DNA of 64,000 bases from positions 2,480,001 to 2,544,000 of the forward strand of contig OZ252296.1 of the NCBI GenBank assembly GCA_965250245.1, in the 5' to 3' direction. The notes beneath the pieces are model-generated. The model worked only from the letters and a program-made list of their open reading frames with translations, made no database searches and was not told the origin of the DNA. The first letter of the stretch is position 1, and every line of letters begins with the position of its first letter. Below, in pieces: positions 25,704-35,508 of the stretch. A program made the translations under genes and the position numbers. This stretch comes from JABDIP01 sp965250245. GTDB lineage: Bacteria; Pseudomonadota; Alphaproteobacteria; DSM-16000; Inquilinaceae.

Positions 25704-26693
25704 ATGGCGTCTCCGACCTTTACCTTGCGCCAGCTCCTGGAGAGCGGCGTCCATTTCGGCCACCACACCCGTCGCTGGAATCCGAAGATGGATCCCTTCA
25801 TCTTCGGCGTGCGCAACGGCGTGCACATCATTGACCTGCAACAGACCGTGCCCTTGCTGCACCGCGCCCTGGAGGCGGCTCGCGAGGTCGTCGCCGGCGG
25901 TGGCCGGGTGCTGTTCGTCGGCACCAAGCGGCAGGCCCAGGAGAAGATCGCCGACGCCGCCAAGCGGTGCGGCCAGTACTACGTCAACCACCGCTGGCTC
26001 GGCGGCATGCTGACCAACTGGAAGACCATCTCGCAGTCGATCAAGCGGCTGAAGGAGATGGACGAGATGCTGGCCGAAGCGGAATCGGGCCTCACCAAGA
26101 AGGAACGCCTGGGCGTCACCCGCGAGCGCGACAAGCTGGAGCGGGCGCTGGGCGGCATCCGCGACATGGGCGGCCTGCCGGATATCCTGTTCATCATCGA
26201 CACCAACAAGGAGTCGATCGCGGTGCAGGAGGCGACCAAGCTGAACATCCCGGTCATCGCGGTGATCGACAGCAACTCCGATCCGGACGGCATCACCTAT
26301 CCGATCCCGGGCAATGACGATGCGTTGCGCGCCATCGACCTGTACTGCGAGCTGCTGGCCGGGTCGGTTCTGTCGGGCATCGAGGCCGAGATGATGGCGT
26401 CGGGCACCGATATCGGCGAGAGCGAGGCACCGGTCGAGCCGGCCCTGGCCGCCGAGGCCGAGGAGGCCGCTGCCGAAGAGGCGCCGGCAGAGGCGACCGC
26501 GGAAGACGCGGCCCCGGCCGAAGCCGCCGAGGAGAAGGCGGAAGAGAAGGCCGAGGAAAAGGCTGAGGCGGCTGACGACGCGGCCCCGGCAGAAGAGAAG
26601 GCCGAGGCGGCAGCCGAGGAGACCCCGGCCGAAGAGGCGGCGGACGCGGCCGACAAGGACAAGCCGGTCGAGGAGGCGGTCGCCCCCGCCTAA
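25704..26693 (+). CDS. rpsB: 30S ribosomal protein S2 with acidic C-terminal tail
   Basis: Binds the 30S subunit late in assembly and is needed for S1 docking. The first 240 residues are canonical, from FTLRQLLESGVHFGHHTRRW to RAIDLYCELLAGSV. The remaining 90 residues are a low-complexity tail of Ala, Glu, Lys, Asp and Pro with repeated EEKAEEKAE-like units, giving 329 residues against about 240 in E. coli. Such tails are known in alphaproteobacteria. The start follows GGAGAAGGA. It heads the rpsB-tsf-pyrH-frr block. Confidence 0.97.
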   Translation: MASPTFTLRQLLESGVHFGHHTRRWNPKMDPFIFGVRNGVHIIDLQQTVPLLHRALEAAREVVAGGGRVLFVGTKRQAQEKIADAAKRCGQYYVNHRWLGGMLTNWKTISQSIKRLKEMDEMLAEAESGLTKKERLGVTRERDKLERALGGIRDMGGLPDILFIIDTNKESIAVQEATKLNIPVIAVIDSNSDPDGITYPIPGNDDALRAIDLYCELLAGSVLSGIEAEMMASGTDIGESEAPVEPALAAEAEEAAAEEAPAEATAEDAAPAEAAEEKAEEKAEEKAEAADDAAPAEEKAEAAAEETPAEEAADAADKDKPVEEAVAPA

Positions 26694-26790
26694 CCGGCCG
26701 CGACGGATTGAGCGACGGCGCCCGACGCGCCGTCAGATTGCTGACATGGGATCGCGCCCGGTGCGGCGCGCCGGGCATTGAGAGGACGAG

Positions 26791-27717
26791 ATGGCGCAGA
26801 TTACCGCCGCGCTGGTAAAGCAGCTCCGCGAGAAGAGCGGTGCTGGCATGATGGATTGCAAGAACGCCCTGAAGGAGACCGACGGCGATCTGGAGGCCGC
26901 GGTCGACTGGCTGCGCACCAAGGGCCTCGCCGCCGCCGCCAAGAAGGCCGGCCGGGTGGCCTCCCAGGGCCTGATCGGCGTCGCGGTGGACGGCCCGGTG
27001 GCGGCCGCGGTCGAGGTCAACTCCGAGACCGATTTTGTCGGCCGTAACGAGACGTTCCAGGGTTTTGTTGCCACGCTGGCTCAACTGGCGCTGGGCGTCG
27101 GCGGCGACATCGAGGCGCTGAAGGGGGCGGAGTATCCCGGCACCGGCCGGTCGGTCGCCGAGGAGCTGACCCAGATGGTCGCCACAATCGGTGAGAACAT
27201 GTCCCTGCGCCGGATCGCCGAGCAGAAGGTCGGCACCGGCGTCGCCGCCCGCTATGTGCACGGCGCCGTCGCCACCGATCTCGGCCGCATCGGCGTCATC
27301 GTCGCCCTGGAGTCGGCCGGCGACGCCGAGAAGCTGGCCGTGCTCGGCAAGCAGCTCGCCATGCACATCGCCGCCACCCGTCCGGAATCGGTGTCCACCG
27401 ACGACCTCGACCCCGCACTGGTCGAGCGTGAGCGCACCGTGTTGGCCGACCAGGCCCGCGAGAGCGGCAAGCCCGAGGAGATCGTCCAGAAGATGGTCGA
27501 CGGCCGCATCCGCAAGTACTACGAGGATGTGGTGCTGCTGGAGCAGACCTGGGTCATCGACGACGAGAGCCGGGTCAAGGAGGTGCTGGCCGCCGCCGAG
27601 AAGGATGTCGGCGCGCCGGTGTCGGTGGCCGGCTTCACCTGCTTCGTGCTCGGCGAGGGCATCGAGAGGGAAGAGGCCGACTTCGCCGCCGAGGTCGCCG
27701 CCACCCTGGCGGGCTGA
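26791..27717 (+). CDS. tsf: Translation elongation factor Ts
   Basis: The guanine-nucleotide exchange factor for EF-Tu, 308 residues. The N-terminal UBA-like domain carries the signature LREKSGAGMMDCKNAL. The core domains include VEVNSETDFVGRN, typical of the family. GAGAGGA precedes the ATG. It lies 97 bases after rpsB and before pyrH, the conserved order. Confidence 0.97.
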   Translation: MAQITAALVKQLREKSGAGMMDCKNALKETDGDLEAAVDWLRTKGLAAAAKKAGRVASQGLIGVAVDGPVAAAVEVNSETDFVGRNETFQGFVATLAQLALGVGGDIEALKGAEYPGTGRSVAEELTQMVATIGENMSLRRIAEQKVGTGVAARYVHGAVATDLGRIGVIVALESAGDAEKLAVLGKQLAMHIAATRPESVSTDDLDPALVERERTVLADQARESGKPEEIVQKMVDGRIRKYYEDVVLLEQTWVIDDESRVKEVLAAAEKDVGAPVSVAGFTCFVLGEGIEREEADFAAEVAATLAG

Positions 27718-27832
27718 CGCCTGTTCCGGCCGCGCGGTGCCGTCTGGCGCCGCGCCGACGAATCGCAGATTGTTCGCGGCACCGGCCCGGCCCGTGCGCC
27801 CGCCGGCGACGCTGAACCACGGGAGAGCCCGC

Positions 27833-28558
27833 ATGCCGTCCGCGCCACTCTATCGCCGCGTGCTCCTGAAGATTTCCGGCGAAGCGCTGATGGGGGACCG
27901 GCAATACGGCATCGATCCCGACACCGTCGACCGCATCGCCGGCGAGGTCGCCCAGGTCATCGAGCTGGGCGCCCAGGTCTGCCTGGTGGTCGGCGGCGGC
28001 AACATCTTCCGCGGCATGGCCGGTGCGGCCAACGGCATGGAGCGCACTACCGCCGACTACATGGGCATGCTGGCCACGGTGATGAACGCCCTGGCGCTGC
28101 AGAGCGCCTGCGAGGGCCGCGGCCTGCAGACCCGGGTGCAGTCGGCGATCCCCATGGAGACGGTCTGCGAGCCCTATATCCGCCGGCGCGCCGTGCGCCA
28201 CATGGAAAAGGGGCGGGTGGTGATCTTCGCCGCCGGCTCCGGCAACCCCTTCTTCACCACCGATACCACCGCCGCCCTGCGCGCGTCCGAGATGGACTGC
28301 AACGCGCTGCTGAAGGGCACCAAGGTCGATGGCGTGTACGACGCCGACCCGAAGAAGGTGGCCGACGCCAAGCGCTTCGAACGCCTGACCTACATGCAGG
28401 TCTTGTCCAACGACCTTAAGGTGATGGATCATTCCGCCATCTCGCTGGCGCGGGAGAACGGCATCCCGATCCTGGTCTTCTCCATCCACGAGCCCGGCGG
28501 CTTCGCCGAGGTCATCACCGGACAAGGCCGGTCAACGATAATCACCGAGGAGGAGTGA
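27833..28558 (+). CDS. pyrH: UMP kinase
   Basis: Phosphorylates UMP to UDP; a hexameric amino-acid-kinase-fold enzyme of 241 residues. KISGEALMG near residue 13 and VGGGNIFRG near 60 form the nucleotide-binding loops, and GTKVDGVYDADPKK is the family signature. The ATG at 27833 follows GGGAGAG. It sits between tsf and frr, as is usual. Confidence 0.96.
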   Translation: MPSAPLYRRVLLKISGEALMGDRQYGIDPDTVDRIAGEVAQVIELGAQVCLVVGGGNIFRGMAGAANGMERTTADYMGMLATVMNALALQSACEGRGLQTRVQSAIPMETVCEPYIRRRAVRHMEKGRVVIFAAGSGNPFFTTDTTAALRASEMDCNALLKGTKVDGVYDADPKKVADAKRFERLTYMQVLSNDLKVMDHSAISLARENGIPILVFSIHEPGGFAEVITGQGRSTIITEEE

Positions 28559-28562
28559 GCCC

Positions 28563-29120
28563 ATGACCGCTTCGGATATGAAATCCCTGAACAAGCGCAT
28601 GGATGGCGCGGTCAGCGTGCTTGCCGAGGAATTCGCCGGGCTGCGGACCGGCCGCGCGTCGCCGAACATGCTCGACCGCGTGGTGGTCGACGCCTATGGC
28701 TCGGAGATGCGCATGGACCAGGTCGGCACGATCAGCGTGCCGGAACCGCGCATGCTGACCGTGCAGGTCTGGGACGTCAGCCTGGTCAAGGCGGTCGAGA
28801 AGGCGATCCGCGAGGCCGATCTCGGCCTCAACCCGCAGCCCGACGGCCAGCTCGTTCGGGTTCCGGTGCCCGAGCTGAACGAGGAGCGCCGCCGCGACAT
28901 GAGCAAGATCGCCGGCAAATATGCCGAGCAGGCGCGGGTGGCGGTGCGCAATGTGCGCCGGGACGGCATGGATACGCTGAAGCGGCGGGAGAAGGAGGGC
29001 GAGATCTCCCAGGACGAGCACAAGGGGCTGTCGTCCGAGATTCAGACCATGACTGATCAACACATTGCCAAAATTGACGAAGCTTTGGCCAATAAAGAAC
29101 AAGAAATCATGCAAGTGTGA
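28563..29120 (+). CDS. frr: Ribosome recycling factor
   Basis: A 185-residue factor that splits post-termination ribosomes with EF-G. The family sequence is clear, including EFAGLRTGRASPNMLD and RRDGMDTLKRREKEGEIS. Its ribosome-binding site GAGGAG lies in the last codons of pyrH, four bases away, which points to coupling. Confidence 0.96.
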   Translation: MTASDMKSLNKRMDGAVSVLAEEFAGLRTGRASPNMLDRVVVDAYGSEMRMDQVGTISVPEPRMLTVQVWDVSLVKAVEKAIREADLGLNPQPDGQLVRVPVPELNEERRRDMSKIAGKYAEQARVAVRNVRRDGMDTLKRREKEGEISQDEHKGLSSEIQTMTDQHIAKIDEALANKEQEIMQV

Positions 29121-29297
29121 GCGTCAGGAGCCGAATCGAGGACCCTGAACATGGCGCGAGGCACACCGCAAGCGGGACTTCTGGCCCGGCCGCATGACGC
29201 GGATCCGGGGCGAGGGGCGGACCCGGTGATCACGATCGCCGGGGGTCCTGACGGGCCGGCCCAAAGCCCTGCCTGGACACCAGCCTAGACGCCGCAT

Positions 29298-30029
29298 ATG
29301 CACGCAACGGGTTCCGAGGGGCCGGCCACGCCGGCGCATGTCGCAATCATTATGGATGGAAACGGCCGCTGGGCCCGCGCGCGCGGCCTGCCGCGCACGA
29401 TCGGCCACCATCGTGGCGTCGAGGCCGTCCGCCGGACCGTCGAGGCGGCCGCCGATCTCGGCATCGGCCATCTGACCCTGTTCGGGTTCTCCACCGAGAA
29501 TTGGGGGCGGCCGGAAGACGAGGTCTCCGAGCTGATGGGCCTGCTGCGCAAATACCTGCGCAGCGAGGTGGCCGAGCTGCACCGCAACGGCGTGCGGCTC
29601 AAGGTGATCGGCGACCGCGATCGCCTGCAGCCCGACATCGTCGACCTGATCGACAATGCCGAGCAGGTGACCGGTGACAACACGACCCTGCAGCTCACCG
29701 TCGCACTCAGCTACGGCGCCCGGCAGGAGATCACCGACGCGGCGCGCCGGCTGGCCGAGGCCGTCCGCGACGGCGCGCTGGAACTCGACCGGCTGGACGA
29801 AACGGCCCTGGCGCAGCGCCTGTTCACCCACGGCATGCCCGACCCGGACCTGGTGATCCGCACCAGCGGCGAGAAGCGGATCAGCAACTTCCTGTTGTGG
29901 CAGGCCGCCTATGCAGAGCTTGTTTTCATCGATACCCTTTGGCCCGACTTCACCCGCGCCCATCTCGAGATGGCGATCGGTGAGTACCAGCGGCGCGAAC
30001 GGCGCTACGGGGTCTCGGTTGGCGTTTAG
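29298..30029 (+). CDS. uppS: Undecaprenyl diphosphate synthase
   Basis: A cis-prenyltransferase making the C55 carrier for peptidoglycan and polysaccharide synthesis; 243 residues. The catalytic aspartate is in IIMDGNGRWA near residue 20, and RTSGEKRISNFLLWQ is the second signature. A 177 bp gap after frr shows no clear element. Its end overlaps the cdsA start. Confidence 0.95.
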   Translation: MHATGSEGPATPAHVAIIMDGNGRWARARGLPRTIGHHRGVEAVRRTVEAAADLGIGHLTLFGFSTENWGRPEDEVSELMGLLRKYLRSEVAELHRNGVRLKVIGDRDRLQPDIVDLIDNAEQVTGDNTTLQLTVALSYGARQEITDAARRLAEAVRDGALELDRLDETALAQRLFTHGMPDPDLVIRTSGEKRISNFLLWQAAYAELVFIDTLWPDFTRAHLEMAIGEYQRRERRYGVSVGV

Positions 30030-30837
30030 AAGCCTGGGAAATCTTGCCACCCGCGTTCTGGCCGCGCTTGTGCTGGCGCCGGCCGTCCTGGCCGCGATCT
30101 ATGCGGGCGGCTGGATCTTCGCGCTGGCGGTGACCGTGGCCGGCTTCATCGGCCTTTACGAGTGGATGTCCCTGGTCGGGGTCAAGGGCCGCGACCGGCT
30201 GGTGATCGCCGGAATCCTCTGCCTCGCAGCGGTGATGGGCCTGGTGCTGCTGGTCGGCCTGGCCGAGGCGATGGTGGTGCTCGGCGTCTGGACCGCCGCG
30301 CTGCTGGCCCTGGCCATGGTCGCCGGGCACCGCCATTTCGTGCTGGTCGGCCTGGGCATCCCCTATGTCGGGGTGCCGTTGGCGCTGATCATCTGGCTGC
30401 GCGAGCAGCCCGATGCCGGCTTCGCGATCGTGCTGTGGCTGTTTCTGGTGGTCTGGGCGACGGATATCGGCGGCTATTTCGCCGGCCGCGCCATCGGCGG
30501 GCCGAAGCTGGCGCCGCGCATCAGCCCGAAGAAGACCTGGGCCGGGCTGGCCGGCGCCGCGGCCGCCGCGGCCGGCGTCGGCGCGCTGGTCGCCTGGCAT
30601 TTCCAGGTGCCGACAGCGGCCCTGGCCCTGGCGGCGGCGCTCGGCGGCGTGCTGGCGGTCGTCGCACAGCTTGGCGACCTGATGGAATCCGCGGTGAAGC
30701 GCCGCTTCAACGCCAAGGACAGCGGCGCCCTGATCCCCGGCCATGGCGGCATCCTGGACCGGATAGACGGATTGCTGGCCGCCGCACCGGCGATGGCGGT
30801 AGTGTATTTCGTGTTCAACGGGAGTGCCTGGCAATGA
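30019..30837 (+). CDS. cdsA: Phosphatidate cytidylyltransferase
   Basis: Makes CDP-diacylglycerol for phospholipid synthesis in the inner membrane. It has 272 residues with about eight hydrophobic helices and ends with the CDP-DAG synthase signature KDSGALIPGHGGILDRID. The start is taken as TTG at 30019, overlapping uppS by 11 bases, because no ATG or GTG gives a normal N-terminus; an ATG at 29911 would overlap uppS by about 120 bases. The stop overlaps the dxr start (ATGA). Confidence 0.92.
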   Translation: MAFRSLGNLATRVLAALVLAPAVLAAIYAGGWIFALAVTVAGFIGLYEWMSLVGVKGRDRLVIAGILCLAAVMGLVLLVGLAEAMVVLGVWTAALLALAMVAGHRHFVLVGLGIPYVGVPLALIIWLREQPDAGFAIVLWLFLVVWATDIGGYFAGRAIGGPKLAPRISPKKTWAGLAGAAAAAAGVGALVAWHFQVPTAALALAAALGGVLAVVAQLGDLMESAVKRRFNAKDSGALIPGHGGILDRIDGLLAAAPAMAVVYFVFNGSAWQ

Positions 30838-32003
30838 CGGCGGCAGTGGATATGGCGCCGCGTCGGCGCGTGACGATCCTCGGCTCGACCGGGTCCGTCG
30901 GCTCGAACACCATCGATCTGATCGAGCGCAACCGCGACCGCTTTGAGGTCGAGGCGCTGACCGCCAACCGCAATGTCGACCGGCTGGTCGAGCAGGCCCT
31001 GCGCCTGCGGCCGCGGCTGGCGGTGGTCGCCGACCCGGACGGCTATGCACGCCTGAAGGACGGTCTCGCCGGCAGCGGCGTGGAAGCCGCGGCCGGGACC
31101 GACGCGCTGGTCGAGGCGGCCGCCCGTCCGGCGGAATGGGTCATGGCCGCGATCGTCGGGGCCTGCGGCCTGGCGCCGACCCTGGCGGCGGCCGAACGCG
31201 GCGCCATGGTGGCCTTCGCCAACAAGGAATGCCTGGTGTCGGCGGGGCCGCTGATGATGGACCGGGTCCGCCGTCGCGGGGCGACGCTGCTGCCGGTCGA
31301 TTCCGAGCACAACGCGATCTATCAGGTGCTCGACTCCAAGGCCAAGGCGTCGGTCGAGAAGCTCATCCTGACGGCGTCGGGCGGTCCGTTCCGCACCGCA
31401 GACCCAGGGACCCTGGCCAGCGTCACTCCGGAACAGGCGGTGGCGCATCCGACCTGGGACATGGGCGCGAAGATCTCGGTCGACAGCGCCACCATGATGA
31501 ACAAGGGGCTGGAGATCATCGAGGCGTCCTATCTGTTCGGCCTGCCGTCGGAGCGGATCGAGGTGCTGGTGCACCCGCAATCGGTGATCCACAGCCTGGT
31601 CGCCTATGTCGACGGCTCGGTGCTGGCGCAGCTCGGCATGCCGGACATGCGCACGCCGATCGCCTATACCCTGGCCTGGCCGGAGCGCATGGAGACACCG
31701 TGCCAGCGGCTGGACCTGGCCGAGGTGGCGCGGCTCGACTTCGAGCCGCCCGATCCGGACCGCTTCCCCGCCCTGCGGCTGGCCCGCGAGGCGCTTGCGG
31801 CCGGCGGCGGCGCGCCGGCGGTGCTGAACGCCGCCAACGAAGTCGCGGTCGGCGCCTTCCTGGATCGCCGCATCGGATTCCTCGACATCGTGCGGGTCGT
31901 CGAGGGGACATTGGCCGCAATCGGCGACCGCCCCCTTGAAACCTTGGCCGATGTGACCGAGATCGACGCCGAGGCGCGACATCAAGCCGTCAGCCTTCTT
32001 TAA
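30834..32003 (+). CDS. dxr: 1-deoxy-D-xylulose 5-phosphate reductoisomerase
   Basis: The NADPH-dependent second step of the MEP isoprenoid pathway; 389 residues. The NADPH-binding motif ILGSTGSVGSNT is near the N-terminus. The metal and substrate site includes PVDSEHNAIYQ, SGGPFR and the DSATMMNKGLEIIEA stretch. The start overlaps the cdsA stop by ATGA. It supplies precursors used by UppS encoded two genes upstream. Confidence 0.96.
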   Translation: MTAAVDMAPRRRVTILGSTGSVGSNTIDLIERNRDRFEVEALTANRNVDRLVEQALRLRPRLAVVADPDGYARLKDGLAGSGVEAAAGTDALVEAAARPAEWVMAAIVGACGLAPTLAAAERGAMVAFANKECLVSAGPLMMDRVRRRGATLLPVDSEHNAIYQVLDSKAKASVEKLILTASGGPFRTADPGTLASVTPEQAVAHPTWDMGAKISVDSATMMNKGLEIIEASYLFGLPSERIEVLVHPQSVIHSLVAYVDGSVLAQLGMPDMRTPIAYTLAWPERMETPCQRLDLAEVARLDFEPPDPDRFPALRLAREALAAGGGAPAVLNAANEVAVGAFLDRRIGFLDIVRVVEGTLAAIGDRPLETLADVTEIDAEARHQAVSLL

Positions 32004-32051
32004 ACGATTGGCGCTAGAAACTCAGTTTCGCTGCCGCAGCTCGGGACCCCC

Positions 32052-33176
32052 ATGGCTTTCTTCTCCGGTACCCTGATTTCGATCGCCGCCTTCCTGGTGG
32101 TGCTGACGGTTCTGGTCTTCGTGCACGAGCTGGGCCACTACCTGTCGGCGCGGCGCAACGGCGTTCGGATCGAGGTGTTCTCGATCGGCTTCGGGCGCGA
32201 GCTCTTCGGCTGGACCGACAAAGCCGGCACCCGCTGGAAGTTCAGCGCCATCCCGCTGGGCGGCTATGTGAAGATGTTCGGTGACGCCAACGCCGCCTCC
32301 CAGCCCGGCGAGGACATCGTCGAGATGACGGAGGAGGAGAAGGCGGTCTCCTTCCATCACAAGAAGCTGCATCAGCGGGCCGAGATCGTCGCCGCCGGGC
32401 CGATCGCCAATTTCCTGTTCGCGATCGTGGTCTTCTTCGTGCTGTTCGCGACCTCCGGCAACCCGATCCCGCCGGCGGTGGTCGGCGAGGTGGTCCCGGG
32501 CAGCCCTGCCGCGGAGGCTGGGCTGCAGCCGGGCGACCGCATCCTCGCCGTTGACGGCCGGTCGGTGTTCCGGTTCCGCGAGCTGGGCCTGGCGATCCAG
32601 GCCGCCGAGGGCGACGAGGTCGTCTTGACCGTCGCCCATGACCGCGGCGAGGACATCGTGCCGATCACGCCGCGCGCCGAGATGGTGGAGGCCACCGACG
32701 GCAGCATGATCGAGGTCTACCGCATCGGCGTGGCGGTGCGGACGGGGCCGGTCAGCATCGCCGAGGCGGCGCCGATGGCGGTCTCGGAGACCTACGCCTT
32801 CCTGCGTGAGACCTTGAAGATCGTCGGCCAGATGATCGTCGGTCAGCGCGGCACCGAGGATCTCGGCGGCCCGCTGAGGATCGCCAAGACCGCCGGCGAC
32901 GTCGCCCAAACCGGGCAGGTCATGCTGCTTTGGTACTACATGGCGTTGCTGTCCATCAGCCTGGGATTGATCAACCTTTTCCCCATCCCCATCCTCGATG
33001 GCGGGCACCTGCTGTTCTACGCCATAGAGGCTGTGCGCGGCCGGCCGCTTGGCGAGCGCGCCCAAGAATATGGTTTTCGGATCGGACTCGCTTTGGTATT
33101 AACCCTGATGGTCTTTGTGACCTTCAACGACCTGATTCAATTGAAGGTCATCGCTTTCCTGCGAGAACTAATCTGA
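32052..33176 (+). CDS. rseP: Site-2 intramembrane metalloprotease RseP
   Basis: An inner-membrane zinc protease, 374 residues, that cleaves anti-sigma factors and leftover signal peptides. The zinc motif HELGH is at residues 25-29, and the third ligand lies in ILDGGHLLFY near 314. A PDZ domain spans about residues 130-200. In this class only one PDZ is common, against two in E. coli. It lies between dxr and bamA, the conserved envelope block. Confidence 0.94.
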   Translation: MAFFSGTLISIAAFLVVLTVLVFVHELGHYLSARRNGVRIEVFSIGFGRELFGWTDKAGTRWKFSAIPLGGYVKMFGDANAASQPGEDIVEMTEEEKAVSFHHKKLHQRAEIVAAGPIANFLFAIVVFFVLFATSGNPIPPAVVGEVVPGSPAAEAGLQPGDRILAVDGRSVFRFRELGLAIQAAEGDEVVLTVAHDRGEDIVPITPRAEMVEATDGSMIEVYRIGVAVRTGPVSIAEAAPMAVSETYAFLRETLKIVGQMIVGQRGTEDLGGPLRIAKTAGDVAQTGQVMLLWYYMALLSISLGLINLFPIPILDGGHLLFYAIEAVRGRPLGERAQEYGFRIGLALVLTLMVFVTFNDLIQLKVIAFLRELI

Positions 33177-33207
33177 AAAACATGGGCGGGGCCGTCTGGG
33201 GGATCAC

Positions 33208-35505
33208 TTGTGGCGATTTGTGTGGCGGGCAAAACTCGTCCGGGGCGGAGTCCTCTCTTTATTCCTGATTTTCCTGGGAGTCGGTAACGCCCCGGCTCAG
33301 GACTCCTTTACCGACAACCTCATTCGCGAAATCATTGTCGAAGGCGCACAGCGGATCGAGCCGACGACCGTGGTGTCCTATCTGACGGTTCGTCCGGGCG
33401 ACCGGTTCGCATCCGGGGCGCTGGACGACTCCCTGAAGAGCCTGTTCGCCACCGGTCTGTTTGCCGATGTGGTGCTGCGTCGGCAGGGATCGGCGCTCAT
33501 CGTCACCGTCGTCGAGAACCCGATCATCAATCGCATCGCCTTCGAGGGTAACCTGCGCATCGAGGACGACCTCCTGGCCGCCGAGGTGCAGCTTCGGCCG
33601 CGCGTCGTCTACACCCGGACCCGGGTCCAGTCCGACGTTCAGCGGCTGCTGGAGATCTACCGCCGCAGCGGCCGCTTCGCCGCCACCGTCGAGCCGAAGG
33701 TGATCCAGCTTGAGCAGAACCGCGTCGATCTGGTCTTCGAGATCGACGAGGGCGCCCTGACCACGGTGCGGAGCATCAGCTTCATCGGCAACCGGGAGTT
33801 CAGCGATTCCGAGCTGCGCGACGAGATCCAGACGGCGGAATCCGCGTGGTACGGCTTCCTGACCGCCGACGACACCTACGACCCGGACCGCCTTGCCTTC
33901 GACCGCGAGCTGCTGCGGCGCTTCTACCTGGCGGAGGGCTATGCCGATTTCCGGGTCATATCGGCCATCGCCGAGCTGACCCCCGACCGCGAGGAGTTCT
34001 TCATCACCTTCACCGTGGAGGAGGGCGAGCGCTACCGCTTCGGGACCATCGACATCCAGACCGTGCTGCCCGATCTGGACACCGAGGTGCTGCTGGCCGA
34101 GCTGGCGACCGAGGAAGGCGACTGGTACTCCAGCGAGACGGTGGAGGAGTCGATCACCAACCTGACCGACGCGGTTGGCGACCTGCAATACGCCTTCGTC
34201 GAGGTCGAGCCCCTCATCTCGCGGCAACGCGAAGAGCAGTTGATCAACCTCACCTATCAGATCAACGAGGGCCCCCGGGTCTTCGTCGAGCGGATCGACA
34301 TCACCGGCAATGTCCGCACCGTCGACGAGGTCATCCGCCGCGAGATGGAGCTGGTGGAAGGCGATCCGTTCAACACGTCTCGCCTGCGCCGCTCGGAGGC
34401 GCGGATCCGCAATCTGGGTTTCTTCGAGCGCGTGGACGTCTCCCAGGAACTGGGATCGGTGCCGGATCAGACGGTGGTCACCGTCGCCGTGCGCGAACGG
34501 TCCACCGGCGAGCTGTCCCTCGGCGGCGGCTTCTCCACCACCGAGGGCCCGGTCGGAACGGTCAGCCTGCGCGAGCGCAACCTGCTCGGCCGGGCTCAGG
34601 ATCTGAGGGTGGCGGCCACGGTCAGCGGCCGGACCCAGGAATTCACCCTGAACTTCACCGAGCCCTATTTCCTCGACAAGGACCTGTCGGCCGGCTTCGA
34701 CGCGTTCAACACCACCACCGACAATCAGGATGAGAGCTCGTTCGACGAGGATTCCCTCGGCTTCGGCCTGCGCGTGGGCTACCCGCTGGGCGACCGGCTG
34801 CGCCAGACCGTGCGCTACCGGCTCGAGGACCGCACCATCGAGAACGTCGATTCCGATGCCTCGCGGTTCATTCAGGACCAGGAGGGCACCACGCTGACCT
34901 CGCTGGTCGGCCACCGCATCGTCTACGACCAGCTCGACAGCCGGATCGAGCCGTCGGACGGCTATCTGCTGGAGTTCGGCAACGATGTGGCGGGGCTCGG
35001 GGGCGATGTCCGGTACCTGCGGACCACCGCGGCCGGCAGCCTGTACATCCCGCTGTTCGGGGAGACCGTGCTGAACCTGCGCAGCGAGGCCGGCTACATC
35101 TTCGGCTTCGACGAGGATGTGAATATCGCCGACCGGTTCTTTGTCGGCGGCAATCTGTTCCGCGGCTTCGAGCGCTCCGGCATCGGCCCGCGGGATGCCC
35201 TGACCGACGATGCGTTGGGCGGCAATGTGTTCGGGATCGGCACCATCGAAGCGGCCTTTCCCATCGGCCTGCCGGAGGAGTTCGGCGTGCGCGGACGGAT
35301 CTTCACCGATTTCGGCACGCTGTTCGACGTGGACGATGACGGCGCCGAGGTGCTGGACGAGGCGTCGCTGCGGCTGAGCACCGGTGCCGGCCTGTCCTGG
35401 TCGTCCCCGTTCGGGCCGATCCGCGTGGACTTCGCCTTTCCCGTGCTGAAGGAAGATTTCGACGAAGAGGAGATCTTCCGGTTCAGCTTCGGGACGAGTT
35501 TCTGA
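33208..35505 (+). CDS. bamA: Outer-membrane protein assembly factor BamA
   Basis: The core of the BAM complex, 765 residues. A signal peptide ends with APAQ near residue 31. Five POTRA repeats follow to about residue 420, the first from IIVEGAQRIEPTTVVSYL. The C-terminal half is a beta-barrel ending in FSFGTSF with the terminal Phe used for barrel recognition. The start is TTG at 33208, preceded by GGGGGA; the nearby ATG at 33182 is out of frame and a GTG at 33220 is the alternative. Confidence 0.95.
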   Translation: MWRFVWRAKLVRGGVLSLFLIFLGVGNAPAQDSFTDNLIREIIVEGAQRIEPTTVVSYLTVRPGDRFASGALDDSLKSLFATGLFADVVLRRQGSALIVTVVENPIINRIAFEGNLRIEDDLLAAEVQLRPRVVYTRTRVQSDVQRLLEIYRRSGRFAATVEPKVIQLEQNRVDLVFEIDEGALTTVRSISFIGNREFSDSELRDEIQTAESAWYGFLTADDTYDPDRLAFDRELLRRFYLAEGYADFRVISAIAELTPDREEFFITFTVEEGERYRFGTIDIQTVLPDLDTEVLLAELATEEGDWYSSETVEESITNLTDAVGDLQYAFVEVEPLISRQREEQLINLTYQINEGPRVFVERIDITGNVRTVDEVIRREMELVEGDPFNTSRLRRSEARIRNLGFFERVDVSQELGSVPDQTVVTVAVRERSTGELSLGGGFSTTEGPVGTVSLRERNLLGRAQDLRVAATVSGRTQEFTLNFTEPYFLDKDLSAGFDAFNTTTDNQDESSFDEDSLGFGLRVGYPLGDRLRQTVRYRLEDRTIENVDSDASRFIQDQEGTTLTSLVGHRIVYDQLDSRIEPSDGYLLEFGNDVAGLGGDVRYLRTTAAGSLYIPLFGETVLNLRSEAGYIFGFDEDVNIADRFFVGGNLFRGFERSGIGPRDALTDDALGGNVFGIGTIEAAFPIGLPEEFGVRGRIFTDFGTLFDVDDDGAEVLDEASLRLSTGAGLSWSSPFGPIRVDFAFPVLKEDFDEEEIFRFSFGTSF

Positions 35506-35508
35506 CCC

